From NCBI RefSeq assembly GCF_019880585.1, contig NZ_JAINVV010000001.1:124001-188000 (forward strand): a DNA stretch of 64,000 bases, read 5' to 3'. Position numbers and translations under genes: made by a program. Positions 53,837 through 62,368 of this stretch are shown here, in pieces. The stretch is from Sphingomonas colocasiae (GTDB taxonomy: Bacteria; Pseudomonadota; Alphaproteobacteria; Sphingomonadales; Sphingomonadaceae). Positions within the stretch are counted from its first letter, which is position 1. Each line of letters starts with the position of its first letter. Below the pieces are notes generated by a model that saw only the letters and a program-made list of their open reading frames with translations, did no database searches and was not told the origin of the DNA.

Positions 53837-56057
53837 TCAGAATCGCGTGCCGACGGTGATGCCATAGGTCCGCGGCGCTCCGACATGGTTATAGTCGAAA
53901 CCGAAGCCGGCGAGCAGATCGACGCGCGACGTGAAGTAGAATTTGTTCGCCAGGTTCTTGCCCCAGATCGACGCGTTCCAGCGGCCGTCCGCCGACTCCC
54001 AGTCGATATGGCCCGACAGCAGCGCATAGGCGCGCTGCTTCAGCCGGGGCACGTTGAGCACTTCGAAATATTGGCTGGTCGCATAGCTCAGATCGCCATG
54101 CAGGCTGAACTTGCCGCCGGGGCCATCCATCACCGTGGCGTCGAACCCGCCGGCAAAGGTGAAGGAGGGGGCGTTGGACAATGTGTTGCCCGCCACATTC
54201 ACGCCGCTGACGATGCCGCGCTTGATCTTGGTATCGAGGATGCCGATGCCCGCGCGCAGGGTCAGCATGTCGCTCGCGCGTGCGGTCAGTTCGGCCTCGC
54301 CGCCCATGATCCGCGAGCGCGGGATGTTGAGCAGCGTCTGCGCGGCGGTTGCCGGATCGACATTGATGAATTGCTGGTTGCTGTAGCTGTAGTGGAAAAT
54401 CGCGGCGTTCAATGTGATGCGGCGATCGGCGAACTGGGTCTTGGCGCCCAGTTCGAACGCGTCGATCTTCTCCGCCTTGGCGATCGAGAGTTCGGACGGA
54501 TCGAAAAACGCCTGGGCGTTGAAGCTCGGCGCGCGATAGCCCCGGCTGTAATTGGCGTAGAGCAGCGCATCGCGATCGATCTTGTAGTCGAGCCCGATCT
54601 TTCCGGAGAGATTGTTGGTGCTGTAGCGCAGCGTCGATGGCGGGATGAGGTTCATCACCAGCACGCCGTTGGGGCCGAGCGCGTTGGATTCGAAATTGGT
54701 CTGCGATCCCTTGTCCTTGGTGTAGCGCAAGCCGCCGCGCAGCTTGAGCGCGTCGCTGATCTCGAAACTCATGTCCGAATAAAGGGCATAGCTCTTCTTC
54801 AACTGATCGAAGCTGTTGCGGAACAGGCAGCCGAGCGGGAACCCCGGCTGCGCAATCCAGATCGGTGACACCCGGCAATCCGTCTGAATCCACGTCCTTG
54901 CCGATCTCGAAGGTGGTTTCGTTATAGACCTTCTCGCGGTTGAAATAGGCGCCGAGGATGAAGTTGAATGGGCCGTTGAAATCGCTGGTCAGCCGCAGAT
55001 CCTGCGCGAACTGGGTCGCCCGGTCGGTATAGGGGATTTCAAGCAGCTCGGTCGCGGTGCCGTCGGTATCCTCGTAGAAACGCAGGCTGCCCTTGTCCCA
55101 TGACGTCACACTGGTGATCGCGAGCGCGTCGCCGATATCGAAGGTGCTGGTGAGCGCCACCGAATAGGTGCGGGCATGGCGCCGGTCGGTGACATTGGCT
55201 TCGATCTGCCGGCGGCCGAGGCCGGGGCGGTTGACCGCTTCGGGCTGGGCATAAATGCCGTAATTGCGGGGATTCTGATAGCTGGTCGATGCACGCAGGA
55301 CGAAGCGCACGCCATCCGACGGTTCGAGCAGCAAGGATCCGCGCACGCCATATTCGCGCACGCTCGCCAGATCGGGCTGGCCGGGCAGCTGGTTCTTGAA
55401 CCAGCCATCGGCACGCGCGACGGTCATGGCGACGCGCGCGGCGGCGATGTCGCCCAAGGGCACGTTGACCGCGCCGTTCAGCTCCATGCGATTGTAATTG
55501 CCGTAGCCCAGGCCGAGATAGCCCTCGGTCTCGCCCAGCCGCGGCGCGCGGCTGATCAGATTGACCGCGCCGCCGGTGGTGTTCTTGCCGTAGAGTGTGC
55601 CCTGCGGCCCGCGCAGCACTTCGACGCGTTCGAGATCGAACATCGCGACGCCCAGAAACGCGAAATTGCCCTTGTAGACTTCGTCATAATAGGTCGCGAC
55701 CGGACTGGCCTGGTTGAGGCTGTAGTCGGACATGGAGACGCCGCGCAGCGCGAAGATCGGCGTATTGTCGCCGACGGTGGAGGTGAGCTGGAGATTGGGG
55801 ATCTTGCTGACGAGTTCGTCGGCCTGGGTGACGCGCTGCTTCTGGAGCGCGTCGCCGCCGATCGCCGAAACCGAGATCGGCACTTCCTGAAGCCGTTCGG
55901 AGCGTTTCTGGGCGGTGACGACGATGTCGGCACCCATTTCCTCCGGGGCTGGTTGCGCTTGGGCGGGTGCTGCATCCTGGGCGATCGCCGCGCCGGAACT
56001 GCCGGCAAGCAGCAGGGCGGCGATCCGCATGGCGGTGCGCGGGCTGGAAACGGTCAT
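53837..56057 (-). pseudogene. TonB-dependent receptor with a frameshift
   Basis: The N-terminal part (signal peptide, plug EEMGADIVVTAQKRSERLQE, RVEVLRGPQGTLYGKNTTGG, early barrel) reads from ATG at 56057 to about 54890, ending FEIGKDVDSDGLPGVTDLD. The C-terminal barrel (SYALYSDMSFEISDALKLRG to YGITVGTRF, stop at 53837) continues in the next frame. Joined, the length would be about 740 residues, usual for the family, so one base is gained or lost near 54840-54890, perhaps in the CCGGGG/CCCG runs around 54842. It may be a true mutation or a sequencing error. It lies inside the amine operon and likely took up its substrate. Confidence 0.85.
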
Positions 56058-56072
56058 TCTCTTCTCCCCTGT

Positions 56073-56531
56073 TTATTCAGTTCCCCCACCGCTCGCGATT
56101 TCGGCCAGGATGCGCGCACGCGTCTGTGCGGCCTCGGTCCGGAGCGGCCTGCTGCGTAATTGCCCCACCTCATTCGGCGTGTAGGGCTTGAAATCCTTGG
56201 GGACGCGCGCGGGATCGAAGCGCAGCAGCGTCCAGTTCAGAAGTTCGGCGAGCTCGGCGTCGGGCAGCGCCGCGCTCGCCACGCCAGGCACGCGCGCGAG
56301 GTAGTCGCGGCCCTCGGGCGTTTTCAGGAAGGTGCCGATGATGCCCGCCATCGCAGGCGTCGTCTGCGGCGTGCCGCTCGCGTCGGCGCGGTGGCAGCCT
56401 TGGCATTTGAGGATCCAGTTGCTGTGCGCGCGCGCCGGCTTTTCGACGCCGGGCATGGCGATGCCTGCCGCCACGCCGCCGGTTGCCGCCACCCCGGCGG
56501 CGAGAAGCGCGAGGGCGGTGGCCAATTTCAT
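56073..56531 (-). CDS. c-type cytochrome (mono-haem)
   Basis: 152 residues with an N-terminal signal peptide or anchor (LATALALLAAGVAATGGVAAG) and one haem site, LKCQGCHRADASG. Met ligand candidates follow in TPAMAGIIGTFLK. It is exported to the periplasm. The start overlaps the upstream cytochrome gene by four bases. Its place next to aromatic amine dehydrogenase suggests it takes part in electron transfer from the reduced quinone cofactor, alone or with the other cytochrome. Confidence 0.85.
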   Translation of the reverse strand: MKLATALALLAAGVAATGGVAAGIAMPGVEKPARAHSNWILKCQGCHRADASGTPQTTPAMAGIIGTFLKTPEGRDYLARVPGVASAALPDAELAELLNWTLLRFDPARVPKDFKPYTPNEVGQLRSRPLRTEAAQTRARILAEIASGGGTE

Positions 56532-56983
56532 TTCGTGGTCAGCGTCGCGTTGAGCTTGCCGATCGCGGCGGGCGTCATCCCGGCCGCGCCCGCCTTGACC
56601 TGCGCGACCTCGGCGGCGGTGAAGGGCTTGGCGGTTCCGCCCTTGGCGGATGTGGCGAGCACATGGTTGAGTACGGCGGCGATCTGCGCATCGTTCAGGC
56701 CTGCCTGGGCGGGCATCACGCCGCGATAGGGCTTGCCTTCCACGGTGATCGGGCCGGAAACGCCCTTGGTCACCACCAGCACCAGATAGTGGCGGCCATC
56801 GGGTTTCCCGGCGAGCGCGCGGATGTCGGCGCGCAGCGGTGGAAAGGCCCCCGGCACGCCGGCGCCCGTGGCGAGATGGCAGGCGGCGCAGCGCTTGTAG
56901 ATCGCGGCGCCGTCCGCCGTCTGCGCCGCCGCCGGGGCGGCGAGCAGCGCGGCCGCCAGAAGAGGGGGGAGTCGGCGGATCAT
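56528..56983 (-). CDS. c-type cytochrome (mono-haem, cytochrome c class I)
   Basis: 151 residues from ATG at 56983, overlapping the aauA stop by four bases. Signal peptide PPLLAAALLAAPAAAQ precedes AAIYKRCAACHLATGAGVPG (haem-binding CAACH) and a possible Met ligand in PYRGVMPAQAGLNDAQIAAV. It is a soluble periplasmic electron carrier by its features. Two cytochromes after the amine dehydrogenase light chain resemble the accessory genes of the aau cluster of Alcaligenes faecalis. Neither has the two haem sites of MauG, so TTQ maturation needs a MauG encoded elsewhere. Confidence 0.88.
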   Translation of the reverse strand: MIRRLPPLLAAALLAAPAAAQTADGAAIYKRCAACHLATGAGVPGAFPPLRADIRALAGKPDGRHYLVLVVTKGVSGPITVEGKPYRGVMPAQAGLNDAQIAAVLNHVLATSAKGGTAKPFTAAEVAQVKAGAAGMTPAAIGKLNATLTTK

Positions 56984-57534
56984 TTCTCGTCCACCGCCAC
57001 GCCCAGGATCACCGCGGTCGAGCAATTGTAGATCGCGCTTTCGGTGCCCAGGCACCAGTTGATGTCGTTGTTCGCCTGCGGGCGCACCATCGGCCGGTCG
57101 CCGTCATTGCGGTTGCACAGGCAGTTCCCGCACGAGGATTTGCCGCAGCAGTCATTGTAGCTGATGATATAGGCGCGGTTGTCGGCGGGGTTGCGACAGG
57201 TGCCGATCCAGGTGATCGGCGACATCTCGGTGCCCGGCGGGCAGGTGCTCGCGGAACCCCCACAGCAACTGCACAGGAAGCCGTCGATCGCGCAATAGCG
57301 CCAATAATCGCATTGAGTCTGGTCGCCCGGGTCCTGCGGATTGCCGGTGGTCTGCGGCGCCATGCCACTGGGCGTGCCCCCATGGCTCTGCGCCTGGGCC
57401 CGCGAGACGGGCAACACGGGCAGCGTCGCGGCGCCGGTGATCGCGCCGCCGATCAGGGTGAGCAGGCTGCGGCGCGACGTCGATCGCGCCACCTTGCGCG
57501 TCATCCGTTCGGCGAAACTGTCGAGATGCGACAT
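56980..57534 (-). CDS. aauA: Aromatic amine dehydrogenase light (beta) chain, TTQ-bearing
   Basis: 184 residues from ATG at 57534, with AGAGGGG upstream. The N-terminus has a twin-arginine leader (TSRRSLLTLIGGAI). The cofactor-bearing half has TQCDYWRYCAIDGFLCSCCG and ANNDINWCLGTES, which hold the two Trp residues that form tryptophan tryptophylquinone. The many Cys (DCCGKSSCGNCLCN) form the disulfides of the family. The motifs DGFLCSCCGG and DCCGK-ACG are closer to aromatic than to methylamine dehydrogenase. It oxidizes amines such as tyramine or phenethylamine to aldehyde and ammonia in the periplasm. Confidence 0.93.
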   Translation of the reverse strand: MSHLDSFAERMTRKVARSTSRRSLLTLIGGAITGAATLPVLPVSRAQAQSHGGTPSGMAPQTTGNPQDPGDQTQCDYWRYCAIDGFLCSCCGGSASTCPPGTEMSPITWIGTCRNPADNRAYIISYNDCCGKSSCGNCLCNRNDGDRPMVRPQANNDINWCLGTESAIYNCSTAVILGVAVDEK

Positions 57535-57568
57535 GGTGATCCCCCTCTGGTGATCGGCTCTCGGGCGC

Positions 57569-58159
57569 TCAGCGCCGGGCCAGGAATTGCTGGATGGATG
57601 CGACGCCGCGTTCCTTGGCCTCGAACAGGCTTTCGAGATGTTCGCGATTGTTGACGAGGCCGAGCGAGGCGATGCGGCCGGTTTCGTCGAGCAGCACCGC
57701 ATAGGGCAGCTTGGAGACGCCCAGTTGCCGGCCGAGCGTCTCGGACAGAACATAGGGGAAGCCCGCGAGATTCTCGGCCATCACCAGCCGGCGGTGCGCG
57801 GCGGCCTCGCCGTCGCTGGCCAACACGATATCGAGCCAGTCGCTCTCCGCGCCATTGGCCGAACGGATGATCGGCAGCAGCGTCTTGCAGACCGGGCAAT
57901 CGGGCGAGAGGAAGAACAGCAACTGGCTGCGGCCGGGGCGGGTGCCACCGATCGCCACTTTCGCGCCGTCGAGCGCGGTCAGCGTCATGCTGGGGCCGGC
58001 ATCGCCGACATTGACCTTTTGATGCAGGGTCAGCGCGCCGGCGGGGGCGATGCGTTCATGGAGCACGCCGACCTGGCGGGCGAGCGCCGCGACGAGCACG
58101 CCGAGCACGCCGACGGCGATCCAGAGGAAGATCTGCGAAGCGAGAAACAGGCTGCTCAT
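57569..58159 (-). CDS. aauD: MauD-like thiol:disulfide protein for amine dehydrogenase maturation
   Basis: 196 residues from ATG at 58159 (overlap with the MauE-like stop); a longer open frame upstream is a shadow. One N-terminal transmembrane helix (LASQIFLWIAVGVLGVLVAAL) anchors a periplasmic thioredoxin-fold domain with LLFFLSPDCPVCKTLLPI (CxxC). MauD assists disulfide formation or light-chain folding. It is located between the MauE-like and light-chain genes, the standard order. Confidence 0.9.
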   Translation of the reverse strand: MSSLFLASQIFLWIAVGVLGVLVAALARQVGVLHERIAPAGALTLHQKVNVGDAGPSMTLTALDGAKVAIGGTRPGRSQLLFFLSPDCPVCKTLLPIIRSANGAESDWLDIVLASDGEAAAHRRLVMAENLAGFPYVLSETLGRQLGVSKLPYAVLLDETGRIASLGLVNNREHLESLFEAKERGVASIQQFLARR

Positions 58160-58677
58160 CGGGCAAGGCTCCGGTTGGAAGGCTGGGCGGGCAGGGCGGC
58201 GATCTCGCCGGCGGCGAGGAACAAGGCGTAGAGCGCGAGCGCGGCGAAGACGGGCTCGACGATCGGCACGGGCGTTGTCGGCAGCAGCGCGACGATCGCG
58301 GCGATCAGCGCCAAGCCGAAGGGGCGGGCGATGGTGAAGCCGTCGACGGGCTTGCGCTGTACGGCGAAGCCGCAGCCGCAATCGAACGCGCTTTCGCCGC
58401 GCCGGCGCGCCGCGAGCAGCGCCACGCCATAGACGGTCCAGAGTGCGGCGGCGAGCAGCGCGCCGATCGGGCGGGCAGGGGGCAACGCCAGCGCGATCGC
58501 GGCGGCGGCCTCGACGGCGGCGGCGGCGAGCGTCGCGACGCCTGCGAGCGGCGGTGCAAGCCCGGTCAGCCGGCCGGTCGCCACGGCCAGCCGGTCGCGC
58601 GCCACGAGTTTGTGGACGGCGGCGGCGGCCAGGACCAGCGCCAGGAAGAGGGCTGCGGCCTGGGCGATCCCGGCCAT
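58156..58677 (-). CDS. aauE: MauE-like integral membrane protein for amine dehydrogenase maturation
   Basis: 173 residues with four to five hydrophobic helices and the cysteine pair ESAFDCGCGFAVQRKPVD in a loop, as in MauE/DoxX-like proteins. It is needed for light-chain disulfide formation together with MauD. The start shares one base with the aauB stop (TGATG) and the stop overlaps the MauD-like start, so the genes are translationally coupled. Confidence 0.88.
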   Translation of the reverse strand: MAGIAQAAALFLALVLAAAAVHKLVARDRLAVATGRLTGLAPPLAGVATLAAAAVEAAAAIALALPPARPIGALLAAALWTVYGVALLAARRRGESAFDCGCGFAVQRKPVDGFTIARPFGLALIAAIVALLPTTPVPIVEPVFAALALYALFLAAGEIAALPAQPSNRSLAR

Positions 58678-59852
58678 CAGCGCGCCGCCGTCATCGTCAT
58701 CGGGTCATGGACCACGCCGACGATCGTTCGTTGGAAAGCGCCGGTCGCCGCGTCATAGACGTCGAGCGAACCGTCGGGCTTCGATGCGACGAGCAACGGG
58801 CTCGCCTGCTGCGTCGCCTCGATCGAGACGCTGTGGTTCTTGAGCGCGATGCGGCGGACAAGCGCCTTCTTCACCGGATCGATCACCCAGGCTTCGGTGC
58901 CGCCATCCTTGTGGCTGCCCTCCTTGCCGTGCGGGTTCATCAGCACATAAAGCAGCCCGGCCTTGTCGGCGGTGATCACCTGCCAGCCGCCGGGCCGCCA
59001 TTCCGGATCGCCGCCTGCGGGCTTCGCGATCTCGAACATGCCCAGGTCGCGCGCCGCCGCACCGGAAAAGTCGATGCCCCGGATATTGCCGGTGAAGCTG
59101 GCGAACCAGGCGGTGCGCCCCACCATGGCGGGGCTCATGAACAGCGCATCCTTGTCGATGTCGTTGAAGACCTTGCTGGTGACGGTGGGGCCGGCCCGGC
59201 CTGCCGCATCCAGTGCGATGCTCGTCATCGTGCCGTCGGCGCAGAGCGAGGTGAAACCGCGCGGCCCGGTGGGATAGACGAGCGAGCAGCCCGGCAGATC
59301 GATGTCCGAAAGGACCTTGCGTGCGTCCAGATCGACCACGGTCACCGAGGATCCGGGCGTGAAGTTGAAGACCAACGCCCATTTCTCGTTGTTGGTGAAT
59401 TGCAGGCTGTTCTTGAGCGTGACGAACAGGCCGCGCTTGCCGCCGGGCAGGACGATCTCGCCCTTGGGCGACAATGTCTTCGCGTCCCAGATCGTGATCA
59501 CGTCGGTGCGTTCGCCGCGGGTGAGCCGCGAGAAGAAGGTTTCGCCGACCAGGATCTCCGGCCGCGTCGTCGCGGGCAGGACGTTGCCGAATTGCGCGGC
59601 GGGGATCTGGCCCTTCACGTTGCGGTTTTCGGCCGCGACATCGACCACGGCGACACGCCCGTCGGGCAGGCTGTTGAAATGCAGGTCGTGCACGAAGACC
59701 CAGCTTTCGGGATATTTCTCCGGCAGCACCGCGACGGCGGGCACCGGTTCCTCGGGCAGGGGCTGCGGATAATCGGCGGCGATCGCGGGCGCCGCGACAT
59801 GCAGGGCGGCGATGGTCATGGCGATGGCGATGCGACTGGCGGCGCGGCGCAT
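58677..59852 (-). CDS. aauB: Aromatic amine dehydrogenase heavy (alpha) chain
   Basis: 391 residues from ATG at 59852 (GAGGGGAG six bases upstream); an ATG at 59867 is a weaker alternative. Signal peptide (ASRIAIAMTIAALHVAAPAIA) is followed by a seven-bladed propeller of the amine dehydrogenase family: WVFVHDLHFNSLPDGRVAVV, RPEILVGETFFSRLTRGERT, GFTSLCADGTMTSIALDAAG and HKDGGTEAWVIDPVKKALV. This subunit binds the light chain and shapes the substrate channel. It is the first gene of the minus-strand operon and is divergent from a TetR gene. Confidence 0.93.
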   Translation of the reverse strand: MRRAASRIAIAMTIAALHVAAPAIAADYPQPLPEEPVPAVAVLPEKYPESWVFVHDLHFNSLPDGRVAVVDVAAENRNVKGQIPAAQFGNVLPATTRPEILVGETFFSRLTRGERTDVITIWDAKTLSPKGEIVLPGGKRGLFVTLKNSLQFTNNEKWALVFNFTPGSSVTVVDLDARKVLSDIDLPGCSLVYPTGPRGFTSLCADGTMTSIALDAAGRAGPTVTSKVFNDIDKDALFMSPAMVGRTAWFASFTGNIRGIDFSGAAARDLGMFEIAKPAGGDPEWRPGGWQVITADKAGLLYVLMNPHGKEGSHKDGGTEAWVIDPVKKALVRRIALKNHSVSIEATQQASPLLVASKPDGSLDVYDAATGAFQRTIVGVVHDPMTMTAAR

Positions 59853-59917
59853 GCGAACTCCCCTCATTGTCTTGTCCGGGTTTCCCTCCCGGCTCCGGCC
59901 TGTCCGACCGAGTCGCT

Positions 59918-59948
59918 AAAATCTGTACGAACGTCCAAAATTAGTCAA
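59918..59948 (-). promoter_or_regulatory. Candidate promoter of the amine-catabolic operon
   Basis: On the minus strand, TTGACT (59948-59943) is a good -35 element and an AT-rich ACAGATTTT region follows at 15-18 bases as a weak -10. The spacer to the TetR gene also has a repeated CCAAAATT (59935-59942 and 59952-59959) and GTCC/GGAC symmetry near 59969-59984. Operators for the divergent TetR regulator would be expected here; assignment is tentative. Confidence 0.35.
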
Positions 59949-60014
59949 TTGCCAAAATTTGATCGCTTGTCCTAATATGCGGACGCGGGTAGCAGGACGT
60001 CAGGATTGCTGATT

Positions 60015-60689
60015 TTGACCGATTTTATTGTTCCCGACCTGAAGATCGCACCGCGCGACGGCGGCTATGCCCGTGGCCAGGATGGCTTCGAGCAGATCCT
60101 GCGTGCCGCGCTCACGCTGCTTGTCGAACATGGTTCGGGTGCGCTGACGCTGCGCCGAATCGCCACCGAGAGCGGGATGAACGTCGGCAACCTCAATTAT
60201 TATTTCCGGTCGAAGGACGAGCTGATTCGCGAACTGCTGAACGCGGTGATCAGCAGCTATGAGGATTCGTTCGACGCGATCATGCACGAGCCCGGCGCCA
60301 CCGCCGCGGAGCGGCTGGAAAAGCTGGTGACGCTGATCCTGGAGGATATCACGACGAAGAAGACGACGCGCTTCTTCCCTGAACTCTGGGTGCTCTCCAA
60401 CCACGACCCCTTCGTTCAGGATCGCATGGAGGAATTGTACGATCGCGCGCGCGTCTCGCTCAACGAGCTCATCGCCGAGATCAATCCGGCGCTGCCCGCC
60501 GACGAGCGCGAGACGCTGGCGCTGTTCATCTCGGCATCGATGGAGGGGCTGACCGTCTTCGCGGGCTATGAAAAGCCGTGGCGGTCTCGGATGCCCTGGT
60601 TCGAACAGATTGCGAAGCGTTCGTTCGTCACACTGGCGCGAGAACTCAAACCCGGCGAGATCAAGGGGTTGTCTCCGGACGCTGCCTGA
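60015..60689 (+). CDS. TetR/AcrR-family regulator of the amine operon (probable)
   Basis: 224 residues from TTG at 60015, with AGGA nine bases upstream; TTG at 60006 is in frame but touches the SD. No ATG or GTG precedes the DNA-binding domain. The helix-turn-helix is seen as GFEQILRAALTLLVEHGSGA, LTLRRIATESGMNVGNLNYYF and RSKDELIRELL. The C-terminal domain includes FFPELWVLSNHDPFVQDRME. It lies head to head with aauB, 162 bases apart, so it is the likely repressor of the operon. The ligand would be the amine, aldehyde or a CoA ester. Confidence 0.85.
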   Translation: MTDFIVPDLKIAPRDGGYARGQDGFEQILRAALTLLVEHGSGALTLRRIATESGMNVGNLNYYFRSKDELIRELLNAVISSYEDSFDAIMHEPGATAAERLEKLVTLILEDITTKKTTRFFPELWVLSNHDPFVQDRMEELYDRARVSLNELIAEINPALPADERETLALFISASMEGLTVFAGYEKPWRSRMPWFEQIAKRSFVTLARELKPGEIKGLSPDAA

Positions 60690-60711
60690 CCATGGCAAGG
60701 GAAGGGCGCTG

Positions 60712-61512
60712 ATGCGCGTCTATCTGCTCGGCACACCCATCGACCTGCTGTCGCATGACGAGAGTGCCGCTCGCGCCGTCGCGGCGATGACCGGGCGGGC
60801 GCCGGTCGTGCATGTCGCGCTCAATGTCGCGAAGTTCGTCCAGATGCGGCGGAACGCGGAACTGCGCCGCGATATCGAGGCGGCCGACATGGTGGGTCTC
60901 GACGGCATGGGCCTGGTGCTGGCGCTGCGCCTGTTCGGCGCACGCAATGTCGAACGCGTCGCCGGCATCGATCTGATGGAGGTGTTGTTCGGCGAATGCG
61001 CGCGGCGCGGGCTGAAGCCCTATGTGCTGGGGGCGCGGGCAGACATGCTGGAGCGCGCGAGCGCGGCGGCGAGGCTGCGCTGGCCCGGCCTGGTCTTCGC
61101 CGGCATGCGTGACGGCTATTTCGCCGCCGCCGAGGAGGAGGATGTCGTCGCGGCGATCCGCGCGAGCGGCGCGGACTGCCTGTTCGTCGCGATGCCGACG
61201 CCGAGGAAGGAGCGATTCCTGGCTCGCCATGGCGCGGCGCTGGGCGTGCCCTTCGTCATGGGCGTGGGTGGCGCGATCGATATATTGGCCGGATCGGTGC
61301 GCCGCGCGCCGCGCTGGATGCAGAGGATCGGCCTGGAATGGCTGTACCGACTGCTTCAGGAGCCGCGCCGGATGCTCTGGCGCTATGCCTTCACCAACAT
61401 CTATTTTGCCGGGCTGATGCTGGGCGCCTTGTTGATGCGCCTCGCCGGCCGGCAGGTGTTGCAATTGGAGCCGGTTGCGCCGCCCCCCCCGTATTATATG
61501 ACGCAGAAATAA
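60712..61512 (+). CDS. WecG/TagA/CpsF-family glycosyltransferase
   Basis: 266 residues from ATG at 60712, 22 bases after the tetR stop. The GT26 pattern is seen as RAPVVHVALNVAKFVQMRRN, DMVGLDGMGLVLALRLFGAR, VAGIDLMEVL, LKPYVLGARADMLERASAAA and DCLFVAMPTPRKERFLARHG, then GVGGAIDILAGSVRRAPRWM. It transfers ManNAc-uronic acid, ManNAc or a related sugar to a lipid-linked acceptor on the cytoplasmic face. It stands apart from the 32-49 kb locus but may belong to the same surface glycan. Confidence 0.9.
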   Translation: MRVYLLGTPIDLLSHDESAARAVAAMTGRAPVVHVALNVAKFVQMRRNAELRRDIEAADMVGLDGMGLVLALRLFGARNVERVAGIDLMEVLFGECARRGLKPYVLGARADMLERASAAARLRWPGLVFAGMRDGYFAAAEEEDVVAAIRASGADCLFVAMPTPRKERFLARHGAALGVPFVMGVGGAIDILAGSVRRAPRWMQRIGLEWLYRLLQEPRRMLWRYAFTNIYFAGLMLGALLMRLAGRQVLQLEPVAPPPPYYMTQK

Positions 61513-61516
61513 TTGG

Positions 61517-61732
61517 TTACTTGGCTTCCTTGCGACGTCGATTGATCACCATCCGGTCGTGCAGGCGGCTGATGGTCTTGCTGCCGGTCGAGACGAACCA
61601 CGCCGGGATCAGGCCGTGGATCAGGCAGGCGATGCCCGCCAGGATCATCGTCGTGCCGAAGCTCGTCGCCTGCCCCATATGCTCCAGATAGGTCTCGCCG
61701 ACCGAGGCGGGGTGATCGGTGAGCAGGTGCAT
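61517..61732 (-). CDS. DUF6356 family small membrane protein
   Basis: 71 residues from ATG at 61732 with a strong GGAGGAAAT ribosome-binding site; an ATG at 61774 is less likely. MHLLTDHPASVGETYLEHMG precedes one or two hydrophobic stretches (FGTTMILAGIACLIHGLIPAWFVSTG) and a basic tail (SRLHDRMVINRRRKEAK). This matches the DUF6356 pattern of small alphaproteobacterial proteins near the inner membrane. Function is unknown. It is divergent from the Lrp-type regulator and may be under its control. Confidence 0.8.
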   Translation of the reverse strand: MHLLTDHPASVGETYLEHMGQATSFGTTMILAGIACLIHGLIPAWFVSTGSKTISRLHDRMVINRRRKEAK

Positions 61733-61782
61733 GATTTCCTCCGAAACTTGATCTTGGAAGGAATTTATCGTCATCTGAGGCG

Positions 61783-61818
61783 GAAATGATTCCTGATTTC
61801 GGATGAAATCGTCATTTC
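61783..61818. promoter_or_regulatory. Candidate inverted repeat for the Lrp/AsnC regulator
   Basis: GAAATGA (61783-61789) and TCATTTC (61812-61818) are perfect inverted copies 22 bases apart, with further GATTTC/GAAATC symmetry between them. They lie 22-57 bases before the regulator start and also upstream of the divergent DUF6356 gene. Confidence 0.4.
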
Positions 61819-61839
61819 ATAGGGAAATTTATCTCGCCC

Positions 61840-62322
61840 ATGACTCGTTCGGAAAATCTTTCTCTCGATCGCCACGATCGCCGCATCCTGCGCGAGCTTC
61901 AGCGCGACGCGACTCTCTCCAATGCCGAGCTGGCGTCGCGCGTCGGCCTGTCGGCGACGCCGTGCTGGAATCGAGTGAAGCGGCTTCAGGGGGGCGGCAT
62001 CATCACCGGCACCGTCGCGCTGGTGAACCGCGAGGCGATCGGACTGGGGGTGACGATCTTCGTGGCGGTGCGCACCAACCGCCATGATCGCGACTGGCTG
62101 ACCATGTTCGCTGAACATGTCAGAAATATACCAGAAGTCACTGAATTTTATAGAATGAGTGGCGAGGTCGATTATATGCTCAAGGTGGTGGCGGCCGACA
62201 TCGCCGACTATGACCGCATCTACAAGAAGTTGATCGCGAACATCGTTATCCACGATGTCAGCTCGTCCTTCGCGATGGAGCAGATCAAATACACGACCGA
62301 AGTGCCGGTGCCTGGGATTTGA
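61840..62322 (+). CDS. Lrp/AsnC-family transcriptional regulator
   Basis: 160 residues. The N-terminal winged-helix domain is LSLDRHDRRILRELQRDATLSNAELASRVGLSATPCWNRVKRLQ, given here in part as LDRHDRRILRELQRDA and RVGLSATPCWNRVKRL; the C-terminal RAM domain has VTEFYRMSGEVDYMLKVVAA. It is an octameric amino-acid-responsive regulator by family. Target genes are unknown, but it is divergent from DUF6356. Its stop lies within the strong palindrome at 62322. Confidence 0.93.
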   Translation: MTRSENLSLDRHDRRILRELQRDATLSNAELASRVGLSATPCWNRVKRLQGGGIITGTVALVNREAIGLGVTIFVAVRTNRHDRDWLTMFAEHVRNIPEVTEFYRMSGEVDYMLKVVAADIADYDRIYKKLIANIVIHDVSSSFAMEQIKYTTEVPVPGI

Positions 62323-62367
62323 AACCTACTGTCATTCCCGCGCATGCGCGCGAATGACAGTAGGTTT
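62322..62367. terminator. Bidirectional terminator hairpin between lrp and the M16 peptidase gene
   Basis: AAACCTACTGTCATTC and GAATGACAGTAGGTTT are perfect 16-base arms around a GC-rich CGCGCATGCGCG core, with A and T runs on both sides. It separates two convergent genes and should stop transcription in both directions. The GTCATTC/GAATGAC core places it in the same repeat class as 9121 and 17494. Confidence 0.85.
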
Positions 62368-62368
62368 A

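Noticed and set aside
52826-54868. Plus-strand open frame of 680 codons
   Set aside because: It is antisense to the aldehyde dehydrogenase and the TonB receptor and has no recognisable domain.
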